Shown one piece after another: positions 15,273-24,327 of a stretch of DNA of 64,000 nucleotides. Numbering within the stretch: the first letter of the stretch is position 1; each line of letters starts with the position of its first letter. The notes under the pieces are model-generated. The model worked only from the letters and a program-made list of their open reading frames with translations. It made no database searches and was not told the DNA's origin. The stretch spans positions 310,001 to 374,000 of the forward strand of contig NZ_CP129992.1 in NCBI RefSeq assembly GCF_030505615.1, in the 5' to 3' direction. The translations under genes and the position numbers were made by a program. This stretch comes from Salinibaculum rarum (GTDB lineage Archaea > Halobacteriota > Halobacteria > Halobacteriales > Haloarculaceae).

Positions 15273-16342
15273 AGCATCACCAGTTCCTGTTCGATTTCGT
15301 CCGGTCCGAGTCCGGCCTCGCGTCCGCGTGCGATGGCGCGGATGTTGTCGACCTCGCGCTCCTTGGCGAGGACATACGAGAGGACCGAACAGACCGACAT
15401 CGGATACCGGTTTGCCAGCCGGTCTGCGTACTCGAGCAGCGCCGAATCGAGTGCGTGCTCGAACTCGATGAGGGCGTCTGCTTCGGCCAGCTGGTTGAGC
15501 GCGTCGTCCAGTTCCTCACCGTACGTGCTCTGGCGGATGTGCTCGACAAGCTGGTCGAGGTTGCCGACGAGCTGGTTCATCTCCGCGGCGTCGAACAGCC
15601 GCCCGCCGGTGATGAAGTACTCCGCCGGGTCGATGTCCGCGCCACTCCGGGCGATTCGGAGTGCGTTCCGGAGGTTCCGGAAGTCGACTTCGCCACGGAG
15701 AAACTCCAGGTAGAGGCCGGTCGGCGAGTCGTTCTCGACGTTGTCCGGCATCCCCGACAGCAGCGTCTCGTAGAACGCCCGGTCGGCTGCGTTCTCCAGT
15801 GCGACCAGCGTGCCGCTGTCTTCGTAGTCTTCCATTGCCGCCGTGAGTTCGTCTTCGAACATCGTGCCCGACAGCACTTCGACGGCTTCGTCGACCGACT
15901 CGGCTGCCAGCAACTGTTCGACCTGATTGTCGGAGAACTCACCGGCACGGATGAGGTCGTCTTCGATGTCCTCGCGGTCGGCACCGGAGTAGAGACCGCG
16001 GATGACCGTCTTGACGTTCCACGCGTCGAACTTCCGGAGGTATCGTGCGACGAGGTCGTACAACCGACCATCACACCACTCCAGCAAGTCGTCGAAGTGC
16101 TTCGCCAGGTTCCGGTTGAGCGCGTACTCGACGAGGTCGACACCCGAGTGGCGAGAGCCGAGCGCGTTCATCTCGGTCTCGTACTCGGTCTCTTCCATGA
16201 AGCGAGCAATCTCGCTTGTCCCCATGCGGACGAGCTTCCGGTAGTCGTCGTCGCCAAAGAGCGACGCGCGACGTGACCGGACACGAGCGATAACGTACTC
16301 GTAGTTGCTTGCGCCCTGGTTCTGGTCGGTAAGCGTGTTCAT
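15269..16342 (-). CDS. atpC: A-type ATP synthase subunit C
   Basis: 357 residues from ATG 16342 (MNTLTDQNQGASNYEYV). A longer frame to 16390 overlaps atpE further and lacks support. Helical, with the repeated VATP-synt_AC39 layout (FLRGEVDFRNLRNALRI). It links the central shaft to the membrane rotor ring. It overlaps the end of atpE by 4 bases. Confidence 0.95.
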   Translation of the reverse strand: MNTLTDQNQGASNYEYVIARVRSRRASLFGDDDYRKLVRMGTSEIARFMEETEYETEMNALGSRHSGVDLVEYALNRNLAKHFDDLLEWCDGRLYDLVARYLRKFDAWNVKTVIRGLYSGADREDIEDDLIRAGEFSDNQVEQLLAAESVDEAVEVLSGTMFEDELTAAMEDYEDSGTLVALENAADRAFYETLLSGMPDNVENDSPTGLYLEFLRGEVDFRNLRNALRIARSGADIDPAEYFITGGRLFDAAEMNQLVGNLDQLVEHIRQSTYGEELDDALNQLAEADALIEFEHALDSALLEYADRLANRYPMSVCSVLSYVLAKEREVDNIRAIARGREAGLGPDEIEQELVML

Positions 16343-16920
16343 TGGTCTTCGAACAGCCGTTCGCTGATTTCGCGGAGGTTGTCCTCCCACACCTCGTCCA
16401 GCACGGAGTCGAAGGTGTTTTTGACGCGAACTCTGGATTCCTCGCTCTCTGCGACGACGCCACCGAGGCAGTCGTACGCGTCGGCGTACTCGAAGCCATC
16501 GTAGTCCTCGAGAATCGACTCCAGCAACTCCTCGTCGTCGGCACGACCGTAGACGAGCACCGTTGCGTCGTCGTCGAACTCCGTCGCGGCGGCATCGAGC
16601 AACGCCCGGGTCAGCTCTTCGCGGCCGTCGTCGAGTTCCGCAATCGCCGTCTCGACCTGTGTGCGGACATCCTGGAGGATGTCACGCCGTGCTTCCAGAC
16701 GGTCCTGTTTTGCCTCCAGGTTCGCACTGGAGAGTTTCTGTTCGCGCTCCTGCTCGATCTGGCGCTTTACTTCCTGTTCGCGCTCTTCGCGAATCTGCTC
16801 TGCGTCGGCGTTTGCCTCCGCGAGTATCTCTTCGGCCTCCGAATCGGCCTCGGCGCGTATCTCCTCCGCACGCGCGCGCGCTTCGTCTCGGATGTCCTCT
16901 ACGACTGTATCGAGGCTCAT
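16339..16920 (-). CDS. atpE: A-type ATP synthase subunit E (peripheral stalk)
   Basis: 193 residues from ATG 16920. The first 100 residues form a long charged coiled coil (DEARARAEEIRAEA and similar), which pairs with subunit H in the peripheral stalk; the globular C-terminal domain binds the top of subunit B. It starts 25 bases after the atpK stop and overlaps atpC by 4 bases. Confidence 0.95.
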   Translation of the reverse strand: MSLDTVVEDIRDEARARAEEIRAEADSEAEEILAEANADAEQIREEREQEVKRQIEQEREQKLSSANLEAKQDRLEARRDILQDVRTQVETAIAELDDGREELTRALLDAAATEFDDDATVLVYGRADDEELLESILEDYDGFEYADAYDCLGGVVAESEESRVRVKNTFDSVLDEVWEDNLREISERLFEDQ

Positions 16921-16945
16921 GAATGATATACGAGAAAGGGGGCGC

Positions 16946-17218
16946 TTACAGCGTGAGGAACACGACGACCAGTGCCAGGATGACAAGCGTCTCCGGAAGG
17001 ACCGTAAGAATCAGGCCACGACCGAACATGTCACCGTCCTCCGCTGTTGCTCCGACTGCTGCCGAACCGATACCACGCTCTGCGTAGCCAGCACCGAGTG
17101 CGGCCAGCCCGACTGCCAGTGCGGCTGCAGCCGTCGCGGGGATTGCGGGTGCTGCGGAGACTGCTCCTTCAGTTGCGTTAGCCAGTACGACGCTCAACGT
17201 AGTTGCGAGTGCACTCAT
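16946..17218 (-). CDS. atpK: A-type ATP synthase membrane rotor subunit K (c ring)
   Basis: 90 residues from ATG 17218: a leading hydrophobic segment, then a two-helix hairpin. Glu76 in LPETLVI is the ion-carrying carboxylate in the last helix. The glycine- and alanine-rich first hairpin helix (AVGLAALGAGYAERG) is typical. The ring turns as protons cross from atpI. The longer frame upstream is not supported, because the normal length is kept with this start. Confidence 0.95.
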   Translation of the reverse strand: MSALATTLSVVLANATEGAVSAAPAIPATAAAALAVGLAALGAGYAERGIGSAAVGATAEDGDMFGRGLILTVLPETLVILALVVVFLTL

Positions 17219-17473
17219 AATTTTGTAGTCCTCAGGTTCTGGTTTCGAACAGGCGTATGTCGCCCCACCATAGTCATAAAACTTCCCAAACTGCTTCATC
17301 AGATGGCGTTTCAGACGGTTTAGCGGCCCTCTCGGAGGCGTATGACAACTGATACCAGATTCCACCCAGATGACCGTGCGTTGTCACTACTCGCGTGAGA
17401 AAATGTGGACAACAGGCAACCCCGTCTCGACCCGAAGAGAGAACTTCGAAGCAGAAAACCTCCCAGAAGAGGC
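17219..17473 (-). other. Intergenic stretch between atpI and atpK
   Basis: 255 bases without a credible gene inside an otherwise very compact operon. On the minus strand GTTTTATGAC (about 17284-17275) could be an internal TATA box before atpK, which would allow extra expression of the high-copy c subunit. A frame could extend atpK upstream through this region but lacks family similarity. Confidence 0.4.
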
Positions 17474-19786
17474 TCAGTCGCTCGTGTACTCGCGGTCGTG
17501 TCCGAAGGGCAGGTAGGCCTTGCCACCGCCCTCGTAGAACTTCCCGAAGAACTCGACGTACTCCAGGCGCACTGCCTGCAGGCCGGCCGAGGTAATCCCC
17601 AGGATGAGCACCAGCAGGTGTCCGAGCACGAGGACGAGCACACCAGCGATGACACCGCCGATAAGCGCCGCCGCACCCTCGCCGTTGACGAGGCCGCTGA
17701 AGACGACGTATTCGGGGTTGGGCGCGCTGTCCATGAAGAAGATGAAGTGGAACTCACCGTCGTGCAAGGTTGCGCCGAACACGAGCAGGTTCACGGCCAG
17801 TGCCATGCCGGCCTTCGCCAACAGGACCGCCGCAATCCGTGTGTAGGAGATGACGTGTCCGAACGTCTCGGTGATGGACTCGATGAGTCCGATACCACCC
17901 TCGGCGTAGACAATCAGTCCCAGCCCGAGGAAGGTCCCGAGCAGTGCGGGGTCGACGATGAGGTCGAACCCACCAAGCGGGATGGTGAACAGGCCGACGC
18001 GCTCGAACCCGTTAAAGCCAAGCGGGAGCGCGACGTGTTCGATGAGCTCGCCGGTCACCGGGTTGTTCGCGCCTTCGGTTGCGAACACCTCCCACATGAA
18101 ATCCGGCTTTGCGGCCGTTGCGGTTCGGGTAAAGACCCACACCCACAGGCTGACCGTCATCAGAATCCACGAGCCACTCTCGAGGAGTGCGGTCCCGACG
18201 CCGTGGTGAAGGTTGTTGACGAAGTCGAAGAGCCGTCCGATGACCAGATGAAGGATACCGGCCATCGCACTCACCAGCAGCCACGCGTAGGCGTAGTAGA
18301 CGTAGTACGGCTGGAGTCCCTTGTGAATCGGCGGGCCGGACATTCCGAGTCCGTTCTCCCAGACGATGACGCCCAACTGGTGGAGTCCGAAGATTTCGCC
18401 GTAGAGGACACCGAAGATTGCGGTAAAGGCACCGGCCCAGATGCCGACGCCACCGAGACTCTTCACAATATCGCTGTCGAAGGACTGGACCATCCAGTAT
18501 CCAAGACCCATATAGAGGAGCCCGTATCCCAGGTCTCCAATCATGAAGCCAAAGAAGGCCGGGAACGTCAGAAAGAGGATGAGCGTCGGGTCAAGTTCCG
18601 AGTACTTCGGTCGGTTGATGACCTCGACGAGTGCCTCGAAGGGTTTGACCGGGCCGGAGTTGTCCTGGATGACCGGCGGACTGTCCGAGCCCATGGTGAC
18701 CGTGCCACCGTCGGAGCGTGGCTTCGACGAGACTCGCGAACCGCTGGTTCGCTCACCACCGTCCGCGGCAACCTCGTCGTCGCCGCCGTCCGCGGCGGTC
18801 GGCTGTCCACCGGGGTCGCCACCCTGGTCGACCTCACTGTGGTCGACGACGTGGCCGTCGTCGTCGTACTCGGCCTGTTCGAGTTCCGAAATCTCGATGT
18901 GGTCGCCGACCGCATCGTAGAGTTTGCTCTCGAACTCCGGGACCTTCTCCGAGGGAATCCACCCCTCCGCGACGAAGGCGTTGTCCGTCGTCGCGTAGGT
19001 GAGGGGTGCTTCGCGTTTCTGGACCTCGATTGTGAGTTCCTCTTCGGCCGCGAGCAAGAATCCACCCACGTCGAGGCGCATCTCCTCGAGTTCCGTCTCG
19101 ACCGTCGAGAGCTTCGACTCGAGTTGCTGTTTCCGATGGCGCAGTTCGCCGAGATACTCCGACGGGTCGCCGTCGCCCTCGGGAACGTCGAGTGCGGTAA
19201 ACGTCGCGTTGACGAGAGCATCCTGCAACGTCCCCTCGTCGGTGCGTGCGAAGACGGCGACGGTGTCGCCCTCGGCGAAAACCTCGTAGGTGCCGACGTC
19301 GCTGTCAGCAAGCGCCGTTCGGGCGGTCTCCGGGTCGCCCTCGCCGACGCGGACCGCAAGCGAGTCGTAGCCCCGAAGCAGGTCGAGGTCGATACCGAGC
19401 TCGACGAACGGCTCCATCGTGTTTATCTGTTCTTCGACAGCGCGGAGCTCGCCACGGAGGTCGTCGCGGCGGTCGTCGAGGTCGTTGACCTCCTGGCGAA
19501 TCTCCTCGAGTTGGTCCTCGAGTGCCTCGCCGGTGACAATCTGGTTGCTCGGGCCGGCGTCGTCTTCGGTGACCCCGAGTGTCGACTTCAGCGCGCGAAC
19601 GGTGACGAGCTTCGCGGAGGCTTCGTCTGCGCCCTCCTGTGGGTCACCGGGCTCGAAGCCGTCCCACGAACCGTCGTACTCCGTGACGTGGAGCAGTCGA
19701 AGGCCGTGCACCGTCTCGATGACATCGTCGATGACGCGTTTGGACCCGGTCACCGAGACGCGGCTCATCCGTTCAGGTCTGAGCAT
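17474..19786 (-). CDS. atpI: A-type ATP synthase membrane subunit I (a subunit)
   Basis: 770 residues. The N-terminal half (to about 330) is a cytoplasmic coiled-coil arm; residues about 290-360 form a long, low-complexity acidic linker (ADGGDDEVAADGGE). The C-terminal half has about seven or eight membrane helices with the channel arginine in a VISYTRIAAVLLAKAG segment. It makes the proton half-channels and anchors the peripheral stalk. The start MLRPERMSRVSV is the usual family start and overlaps atpH by 14 bases. Confidence 0.95.
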   Translation of the reverse strand: MLRPERMSRVSVTGSKRVIDDVIETVHGLRLLHVTEYDGSWDGFEPGDPQEGADEASAKLVTVRALKSTLGVTEDDAGPSNQIVTGEALEDQLEEIRQEVNDLDDRRDDLRGELRAVEEQINTMEPFVELGIDLDLLRGYDSLAVRVGEGDPETARTALADSDVGTYEVFAEGDTVAVFARTDEGTLQDALVNATFTALDVPEGDGDPSEYLGELRHRKQQLESKLSTVETELEEMRLDVGGFLLAAEEELTIEVQKREAPLTYATTDNAFVAEGWIPSEKVPEFESKLYDAVGDHIEISELEQAEYDDDGHVVDHSEVDQGGDPGGQPTAADGGDDEVAADGGERTSGSRVSSKPRSDGGTVTMGSDSPPVIQDNSGPVKPFEALVEVINRPKYSELDPTLILFLTFPAFFGFMIGDLGYGLLYMGLGYWMVQSFDSDIVKSLGGVGIWAGAFTAIFGVLYGEIFGLHQLGVIVWENGLGMSGPPIHKGLQPYYVYYAYAWLLVSAMAGILHLVIGRLFDFVNNLHHGVGTALLESGSWILMTVSLWVWVFTRTATAAKPDFMWEVFATEGANNPVTGELIEHVALPLGFNGFERVGLFTIPLGGFDLIVDPALLGTFLGLGLIVYAEGGIGLIESITETFGHVISYTRIAAVLLAKAGMALAVNLLVFGATLHDGEFHFIFFMDSAPNPEYVVFSGLVNGEGAAALIGGVIAGVLVLVLGHLLVLILGITSAGLQAVRLEYVEFFGKFYEGGGKAYLPFGHDREYTSD

Positions 19787-20105
19787 GTACCGCCTCCTCG
19801 AACAGGTCTATCACGTAGTCAGTCACGTCGTCGACGCGTTCCTCGGCGGCCGATTCGAGGCTCTCGCGCTCTTCACGGCCCTCTTCGAGGATTTGCTCAC
19901 GGTCCTCCTCGATGTCGGCCTGGGCGTCGTCGAGACGCTCGGCGGCAGCCGCCTCGGCCTCTTCTCTGGCCTCCGCGCGAATCTGGTCGGCCTCCTCGCG
20001 GGCCTCCTGAATTCGCTCTTCCGCCTCGTCTTCGGCTTCGGCGACGATTTCCTCGGCCTCGCGCTCGGCGTCCTTGATGCGCTCGAGTACCTGTGTCTCT
20101 GGCAT
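19773..20105 (-). CDS. atpH: A-type ATP synthase peripheral-stalk subunit H
   Basis: 110 residues, wholly charged coiled coil (AEREAEEIVAEAEDEAEER and similar), pairing with subunit E as the peripheral stalk. It is the first gene of the operon, with its promoter in the gap shared with the divergent methyltransferase gene. Confidence 0.93.
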   Translation of the reverse strand: MPETQVLERIKDAEREAEEIVAEAEDEAEERIQEAREEADQIRAEAREEAEAAAAERLDDAQADIEEDREQILEEGREERESLESAAEERVDDVTDYVIDLFEEAVHAQT

Positions 20106-20130
20106 TCCTCAATCGTCCGGATGTACCACG

Positions 20131-20142
20131 AACGCCTATTTC
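20131..20142 (-). promoter_or_regulatory. atpH: Probable promoter of the ATP synthase operon
   Basis: On the minus strand CTATGAAATAGG (20142-20131) lies 26-37 bases before the atpH start at 20105, suitable for a TATA element with a very short leader. Confidence 0.45.
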
Positions 20143-20183
20143 ATAGTTGCGAAGCCTCCTCGTGCGTGTGGGCACATCACGCG

Positions 20184-20230
20184 CCCCCACAGAGGCAGAC
20201 GACTCGTCGGCGTCGGGGTCTCTGTGGGGG
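20184..20230. promoter_or_regulatory. Perfect 11-bp inverted repeat between divergent atp and methyltransferase promoters
   Basis: CCCCCACAGAG (20184-20194) and its exact reverse complement CTCTGTGGGGG (20220-20230) are separated by 25 bases. They lie between the atp TATA-like box (20131-20142) and the methyltransferase TATA-like box (GGTATTATC, about 20238-20246). Possible paired operator; alternatively a hairpin. Confidence 0.45.
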
Positions 20231-20272
20231 AAATCCGGGGTATTATCACGATGAGGCCCCAACCTCGAGTCG

Positions 20273-20896
20273 ATGGGCGTCCTCGAAAACAAGTCACGTG
20301 CCCGGACGTTCTACAAGTACCTCTCGAAGGTCTACGACCGCATCAACCCCTTCATCTGGAACGAGCAGATGCGCGACGAGGCCATCGGGATGCTCGACAT
20401 CGGGCCCGACGACATGGTGTTAGACGTGGGCTGTGGCACCGGCTTCGCGACCGAAGGGCTGTTGACCGAAGTAGACACTGTCTACGGCCTCGACCAGAGT
20501 GCCCACCAGCTCGAGAAAGCCTACGCGAAGTTCGGCAGTCGCGGCCCGGTGCGCTTTCACCGCGGCGACGCCGAACGGCTCCCCTTCGCCGACGACACCT
20601 TCGACGTCGTGTGGTCGTCGGGCTCTATCGAGTACTGGCCAAACCCCGTCACCGCGCTCAGAGAACTCCGCCGCGTGACGAAACCCGGCGGCCAGGTCCT
20701 CGTGGTCGGCCCCGACTACCCCAAAAACAGCGTCTTCCAGAAGATGGCCGACGCCATCATGCTGTTCTACGACGAGGAGGAAGCCGACCGGATGTTCGCC
20801 GACGCCGGCTTTACTGACTTCGAACACCACATCCAGCAGGCCCGACCCGGCAGCCCCCGCGCAATCACCACGATTGCACAGGTCGGCGACGAGTAG
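20273..20896 (+). CDS. Class I SAM-dependent methyltransferase, UbiE/MPBQ-like
   Basis: 207 residues. Motif I is VLDVGCGTGFATEG, motif II VYGLDQSAHQLE, and post-I and motif III features (RHRGDAERLPFADDTFDVV type and RRVTKPGGQVLVVGPDYP) follow. The ending resembles quinone methyltransferases (MPBQ/MSBQ type), so menaquinone ring methylation is plausible for a haloarchaeon, which uses menaquinones. The substrate is not certain from sequence. It is divergent from atpH. Confidence 0.8.
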   Translation: MGVLENKSRARTFYKYLSKVYDRINPFIWNEQMRDEAIGMLDIGPDDMVLDVGCGTGFATEGLLTEVDTVYGLDQSAHQLEKAYAKFGSRGPVRFHRGDAERLPFADDTFDVVWSSGSIEYWPNPVTALRELRRVTKPGGQVLVVGPDYPKNSVFQKMADAIMLFYDEEEADRMFADAGFTDFEHHIQQARPGSPRAITTIAQVGDE

Positions 20897-20913
20897 CGAT
20901 TACGGCAGTGCCG

Positions 20914-22182
20914 TCAGGAGGGCCGCACGAATCGGGTGGGTGCAAGCGTCACTTCGGTCCCAGTTTCGTCGACAGCCGTCAGCTCGAACGTCCCGGTGGG
21001 CCGCACGGTCCACAGGATGCCGTCTGAACCGGTGGTCCCGACGGGCTGGCCGTCGATCAGCACCGTCCCGTTCTGTGAACCGCCGTCCGGCGAAGACAGT
21101 TGCACTCGCATCGGCCCGGTGACAGTCGTGGTAGTGACCGTCAGATTGAGTGTGTCGGTCTCGTTTTGGACAGTCCTGTAGACCGGCACCTCCGTCGGGT
21201 CGAGCGTCTGTACCTCGTGGAAGGCGTTGGTCGTCGAGCCGCTGAGATACGAGGAGAGGCTCCCCTGTGGGTGGTCCGCCTGGATGCGGTAGATACTGGT
21301 CGACGGACCGGCCGACTCGACGCGCCGCGAGAACTGCTGGTCGTTCGAGTACGCCCACGGGTACAGGTCGGTGGTTCGGTCGACGACCTGCACGATTGCC
21401 TGCTGGTCGCCGGTCTCGAACTGGTCTGGAGCGTCCGGCTGGTGCTCGCCCAGCAGTGTCGCCTGCCGCCGGAACGTCTGTCCGTCCACGGTCGCGAGGA
21501 CGAGCGCGTCGCCAGCACCCTGCGTGTAGACGACCAGCGGGTCACCGGTCCCGACAGCCGCCGCCCGTATCCGGTCACTGAGCGGAGACGGGAGCGTGAC
21601 GACGCCAGTCTGGAGCGACGCCAGTCGCGTATCGAGCAACGGCGGCAGCGAGCTACCGAGTTCGGTCTCTGCAGTTGTCTGGAGGGCACCGACGAGCGCG
21701 CGATGCTGTGTCGCCTGAACCTCCAGACGAACGAGCCCGCGGAGGAACTGCTGGCGGGAGAGCGACCCGTCGCTGTACGCCCGGTAGAGCGACTCGTGAG
21801 CGGTATCGAGACGGCTCCGCTCCGCTTCGGCATCGGAGACAGCCTGCTCGACGACGGCGCGTTGGCCGTCGGTGTCAGGTTGCGACGCCAGTCGTCGTTC
21901 GAGTGTGACAGCGCGGTGCTCCCCCTCTAGCCGAGTCGCACTGGCAGCGACAGCACTTCCCACGTCGACGTCGGCGCGAACGTACGCCTGGCGCTCGGCG
22001 TCGTCGTTGGGGAACAGGTAGTTCGTCGTGTTGGGGACGTCGGCGACGCGCGACGGCTGCTCGTCTGTGATGCTCGGGGAGGAGTCCTCGACGACGACCG
22101 GCGGGGCCTGTCCAGCAGCGCCGACGCTGAGAACGGCGAGGGCAAGGGCGACGAGGGCAATCAGCAGCGGCGTCCGTGACAT
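20914..22182 (-). CDS. Secreted or membrane-anchored haloarchaeal protein, unknown function
   Basis: 422 residues. An N-terminal hydrophobic signal (LLIALVALALAVLSVG) is followed by an acidic Ser/Thr-rich exported part with several NxT/S sites (NTT, NET, NLT, NGT) that could be N-glycosylated. A helical middle (about 85-180) is followed by beta-rich domains. It is divergent from the membrane-anchored winged-helix gene, with both promoters in the 153-base gap; on the minus strand TTTTTGTATG (about 22214-22205) could be its TATA box. The family is known only as haloarchaeal uncharacterised proteins. Confidence 0.7.
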   Translation of the reverse strand: MSRTPLLIALVALALAVLSVGAAGQAPPVVVEDSSPSITDEQPSRVADVPNTTNYLFPNDDAERQAYVRADVDVGSAVAASATRLEGEHRAVTLERRLASQPDTDGQRAVVEQAVSDAEAERSRLDTAHESLYRAYSDGSLSRQQFLRGLVRLEVQATQHRALVGALQTTAETELGSSLPPLLDTRLASLQTGVVTLPSPLSDRIRAAAVGTGDPLVVYTQGAGDALVLATVDGQTFRRQATLLGEHQPDAPDQFETGDQQAIVQVVDRTTDLYPWAYSNDQQFSRRVESAGPSTSIYRIQADHPQGSLSSYLSGSTTNAFHEVQTLDPTEVPVYRTVQNETDTLNLTVTTTTVTGPMRVQLSSPDGGSQNGTVLIDGQPVGTTGSDGILWTVRPTGTFELTAVDETGTEVTLAPTRFVRPS

Positions 22183-22283
22183 CTATCAGCGTTGTACCAA
22201 CCGGGCATACAAAAATCAGTCCCTTCTCCACCCGGCGTATGAATGTCTGAGCGGCGCCGAGACGGTTTACGAGCGGATTTAAC

Positions 22284-22292
22284 GTTTTATAA
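22284..22292 (+). promoter_or_regulatory. TATA-like box that fixes the start of the membrane winged-helix gene
   Basis: GTTTTATAA lies about 45-50 bases before ATG 22336 and only a few bases before the in-frame ATG 22297. Transcription should begin near 22315, so translation cannot start at 22243 or 22297; 22336 is the first usable start. Confidence 0.5.
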
Positions 22293-22335
22293 CCGGATGG
22301 AAAGGGTTTTGCCGTCAGGCGAAACACACGATGGT

Positions 22336-23466
22336 ATGGTCTCGGGGCCACGAGTCGTCTTGCTTTTCGGCCTCGTAGTGTTGGGTGTAGTCGCCACCGC
22401 ACCCGGATTGGCCGCGACTGGACCGACGGACACAGCCCAGGTCGACGGAGAGACAGCGGTAACACAGACGATGACCGTCGACCTCAGGCAGAACGGTGAC
22501 GCCCGGTGGACGATAACGAAAACGTTCGACCTCACCTCCGAGGACGAAACGGAAGCCTTCGGCGAGGTCGCGCGTGAATTCGAGGAAGGGCGGACTGACG
22601 ACCTCGGGTTGCGGAGCTTCGAGCGTGCGAGCCAGCAGGCAAGCGACGCGACGGACCGGGACATGTCGATCAGAAACGTCACGCGCAGCAGTTCGCGGAC
22701 GGGAACGGCGACAAACGGCACCGGCGAGCTCTCGATTTCGTTCACCTGGACGAACTTCGGACGAATCGAGGGCGAGAACCTCTACATCGACGACGTATTT
22801 GCCACGGGTTGGCTCGGCGGCCTCTCGGCGAACCAGCAGCTCATCATCCGCCCGCCACAGGGGTATCAGTTCTTCGACGCGTCAGTGTCTGTGACACTCC
22901 GGAACGGGACGATACAGTGGACCGGTCCACGGGATTTCACCGGCTCGACACTCAGTGCGACGTTCGAACAGACCGGGAACTTCGGTCCGGGGAACCCAGA
23001 CGGGCCCGGTGGTGATTCGCTGCTCTGGATTGGTCTCGTGGCGCTGGGGCTCGGTGCCGTCGTCGTCTACTTGCTCCGGGACAGCGACGTACTCGACAGG
23101 CTGGATGACACCAGCGAGCCGGACACGCCGGCGACGGAGCGTTCTGTCGACAGCCAGACAGAGCCCGTCGGTTCGGCGGACGACAACACTACAACAGCAG
23201 CCGCCACCGGAATGGAAGATAGCGGCGACGAGACAGGTATCGACGAGGAGTTGCTCAGCGACGAGGAACGCGTCGAGCGCCTGCTCGAAGAGAACGGCGG
23301 GCGGATGAAGCAGGCAAACATCGTCAAGGAGACCAACTGGTCGAACGCGAAGGTCTCACAGTTGCTCTCTTCGATGGAAGAGGACGGCGAGATAGACAAA
23401 CTCCGCATCGGCCGGGAGAATCTCATTTCGTTCCCCGACGAAGACGTCGCCGACCCAGAGGAGTAA
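22336..23466 (+). CDS. Membrane-anchored winged-helix protein with exported sensor domain
   Basis: 376 residues from ATG 22336. An N-terminal signal segment (VVLLFGLVVLGVVATAPG) leads to an exported beta-rich domain of about 200 residues, then one membrane helix (LLWIGLVALGLGAVVVYLL), a linker of Ser/Thr/Glu, and a cytoplasmic winged-helix at the C-terminus (ERVERLLEENGGRMKQANIV and SNAKVSQLLSSMEEDG). The layout suggests a one-component regulator that senses outside and binds DNA inside. Such proteins are common and mostly uncharacterised in haloarchaea. The divergent partner at 20914 is a secreted protein and is a natural candidate target. Confidence 0.75.
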   Translation: MVSGPRVVLLFGLVVLGVVATAPGLAATGPTDTAQVDGETAVTQTMTVDLRQNGDARWTITKTFDLTSEDETEAFGEVAREFEEGRTDDLGLRSFERASQQASDATDRDMSIRNVTRSSSRTGTATNGTGELSISFTWTNFGRIEGENLYIDDVFATGWLGGLSANQQLIIRPPQGYQFFDASVSVTLRNGTIQWTGPRDFTGSTLSATFEQTGNFGPGNPDGPGGDSLLWIGLVALGLGAVVVYLLRDSDVLDRLDDTSEPDTPATERSVDSQTEPVGSADDNTTTAAATGMEDSGDETGIDEELLSDEERVERLLEENGGRMKQANIVKETNWSNAKVSQLLSSMEEDGEIDKLRIGRENLISFPDEDVADPEE

Positions 23467-23512
23467 GACCGCCGGACGGAGAAACAGCTGGCCGGTTGTC
23501 TTGCTCCTGAAA

Positions 23513-23523
23513 ACGTTTATCGG
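23513..23523 (+). promoter_or_regulatory. Probable etfBA promoter
   Basis: AACGTTTATCG lies about 25-35 bases before the etfB start at 23548, the spacing of a haloarchaeal TATA box with a short leader. Confidence 0.45.
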
Positions 23524-23547
23524 GAGTGGGGTCGCATACCAGACTGT

Positions 23548-24327
23548 ATGAAGATTCTCGTTACGGTCTCGGAGGCCGTCGACGTAGACGACGACTTCGA
23601 AATCGCGGAGACAGCTATCGACGAACGGTATCTCACGTACGATTTGAACGAGTGGGACAACTACGCCATCGAAGAGGCTGTTCAGATTAGCGAAGCGAAC
23701 GACGACGTCGAAGTCGTCACGGTCACCGTTGGTCCCGAGCGGACAGAAGAGGTCATTCGACAGGCCCTCGCGAAAGGCGCAGACCGCGCGGTGCGCGTCT
23801 GGGACGACGCACTCGCGGACGCGACGGTACTAGACCCGGGTACGAAAGCGGAGCTCATCGCCGCCGTGGCACGCGAAGAAGAGCCGGACCTCGTGTTGAC
23901 CGGCGTTCAGTCCGCCGACTACTCGTTCGGTGCGACCGGCGTCACGCTCGCCTCGGAACTGGACTACGCGTGGGCCGCCGTCGTCAACGAACTCGAACTC
24001 GATGGCGACACCGCCAGCGTCCATCGCGAACTGGAGGGTGGCATCGAGGAGCTGACCGACGTGGAACTGCCCGCCGTGTTGACCATCCAGACCGGTATCA
24101 ACGACCCCCGCTATGCCAGCCTCCGCGGGATTCGACAGGCACAGAGCAAGCCACTCGACGTCGAGACGCTCGCCGACGTGGGCGTCGACGTCGGAGAACT
24201 CCCGCTGGCGCTCTCGTCGCTGTACGAGCCCGAGACAGAGGGCGAGGCCACGCTGTTCGAGGGCAGCGCCGAGGACACGGCCGGAGAACTGGCTGAACTG
24301 CTCACAGAGAAGGGGGTGGACGCATGA
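23548..24327 (+). CDS. etfB: Electron transfer flavoprotein beta subunit
   Basis: 259 residues beginning MKILVTVSEAVDVDDDFE, with the ETF beta signature region (LTGVQSADYSFGATGVTLA) and the VHRELEGGIEELT segment. It binds AMP or FAD and passes electrons from acyl-CoA dehydrogenases or similar enzymes to the quinone pool. The stop overlaps the etfA start (ATGA), so both subunits are made together. Confidence 0.93.
   Translation: MKILVTVSEAVDVDDDFEIAETAIDERYLTYDLNEWDNYAIEEAVQISEANDDVEVVTVTVGPERTEEVIRQALAKGADRAVRVWDDALADATVLDPGTKAELIAAVAREEEPDLVLTGVQSADYSFGATGVTLASELDYAWAAVVNELELDGDTASVHRELEGGIEELTDVELPAVLTIQTGINDPRYASLRGIRQAQSKPLDVETLADVGVDVGELPLALSSLYEPETEGEATLFEGSAEDTAGELAELLTEKGVDA

Noticed and set aside
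13179-15713. Open frame of 844 codons on the plus strand
   Set aside because: Antisense to atpA, atpF and atpC, which are unmistakable family members.
17405-20077. Open frame of 890 codons on the plus strand
   Set aside because: It is antisense to atpI and atpH, has no recognisable family and results from the high GC third-position bias of the real genes.
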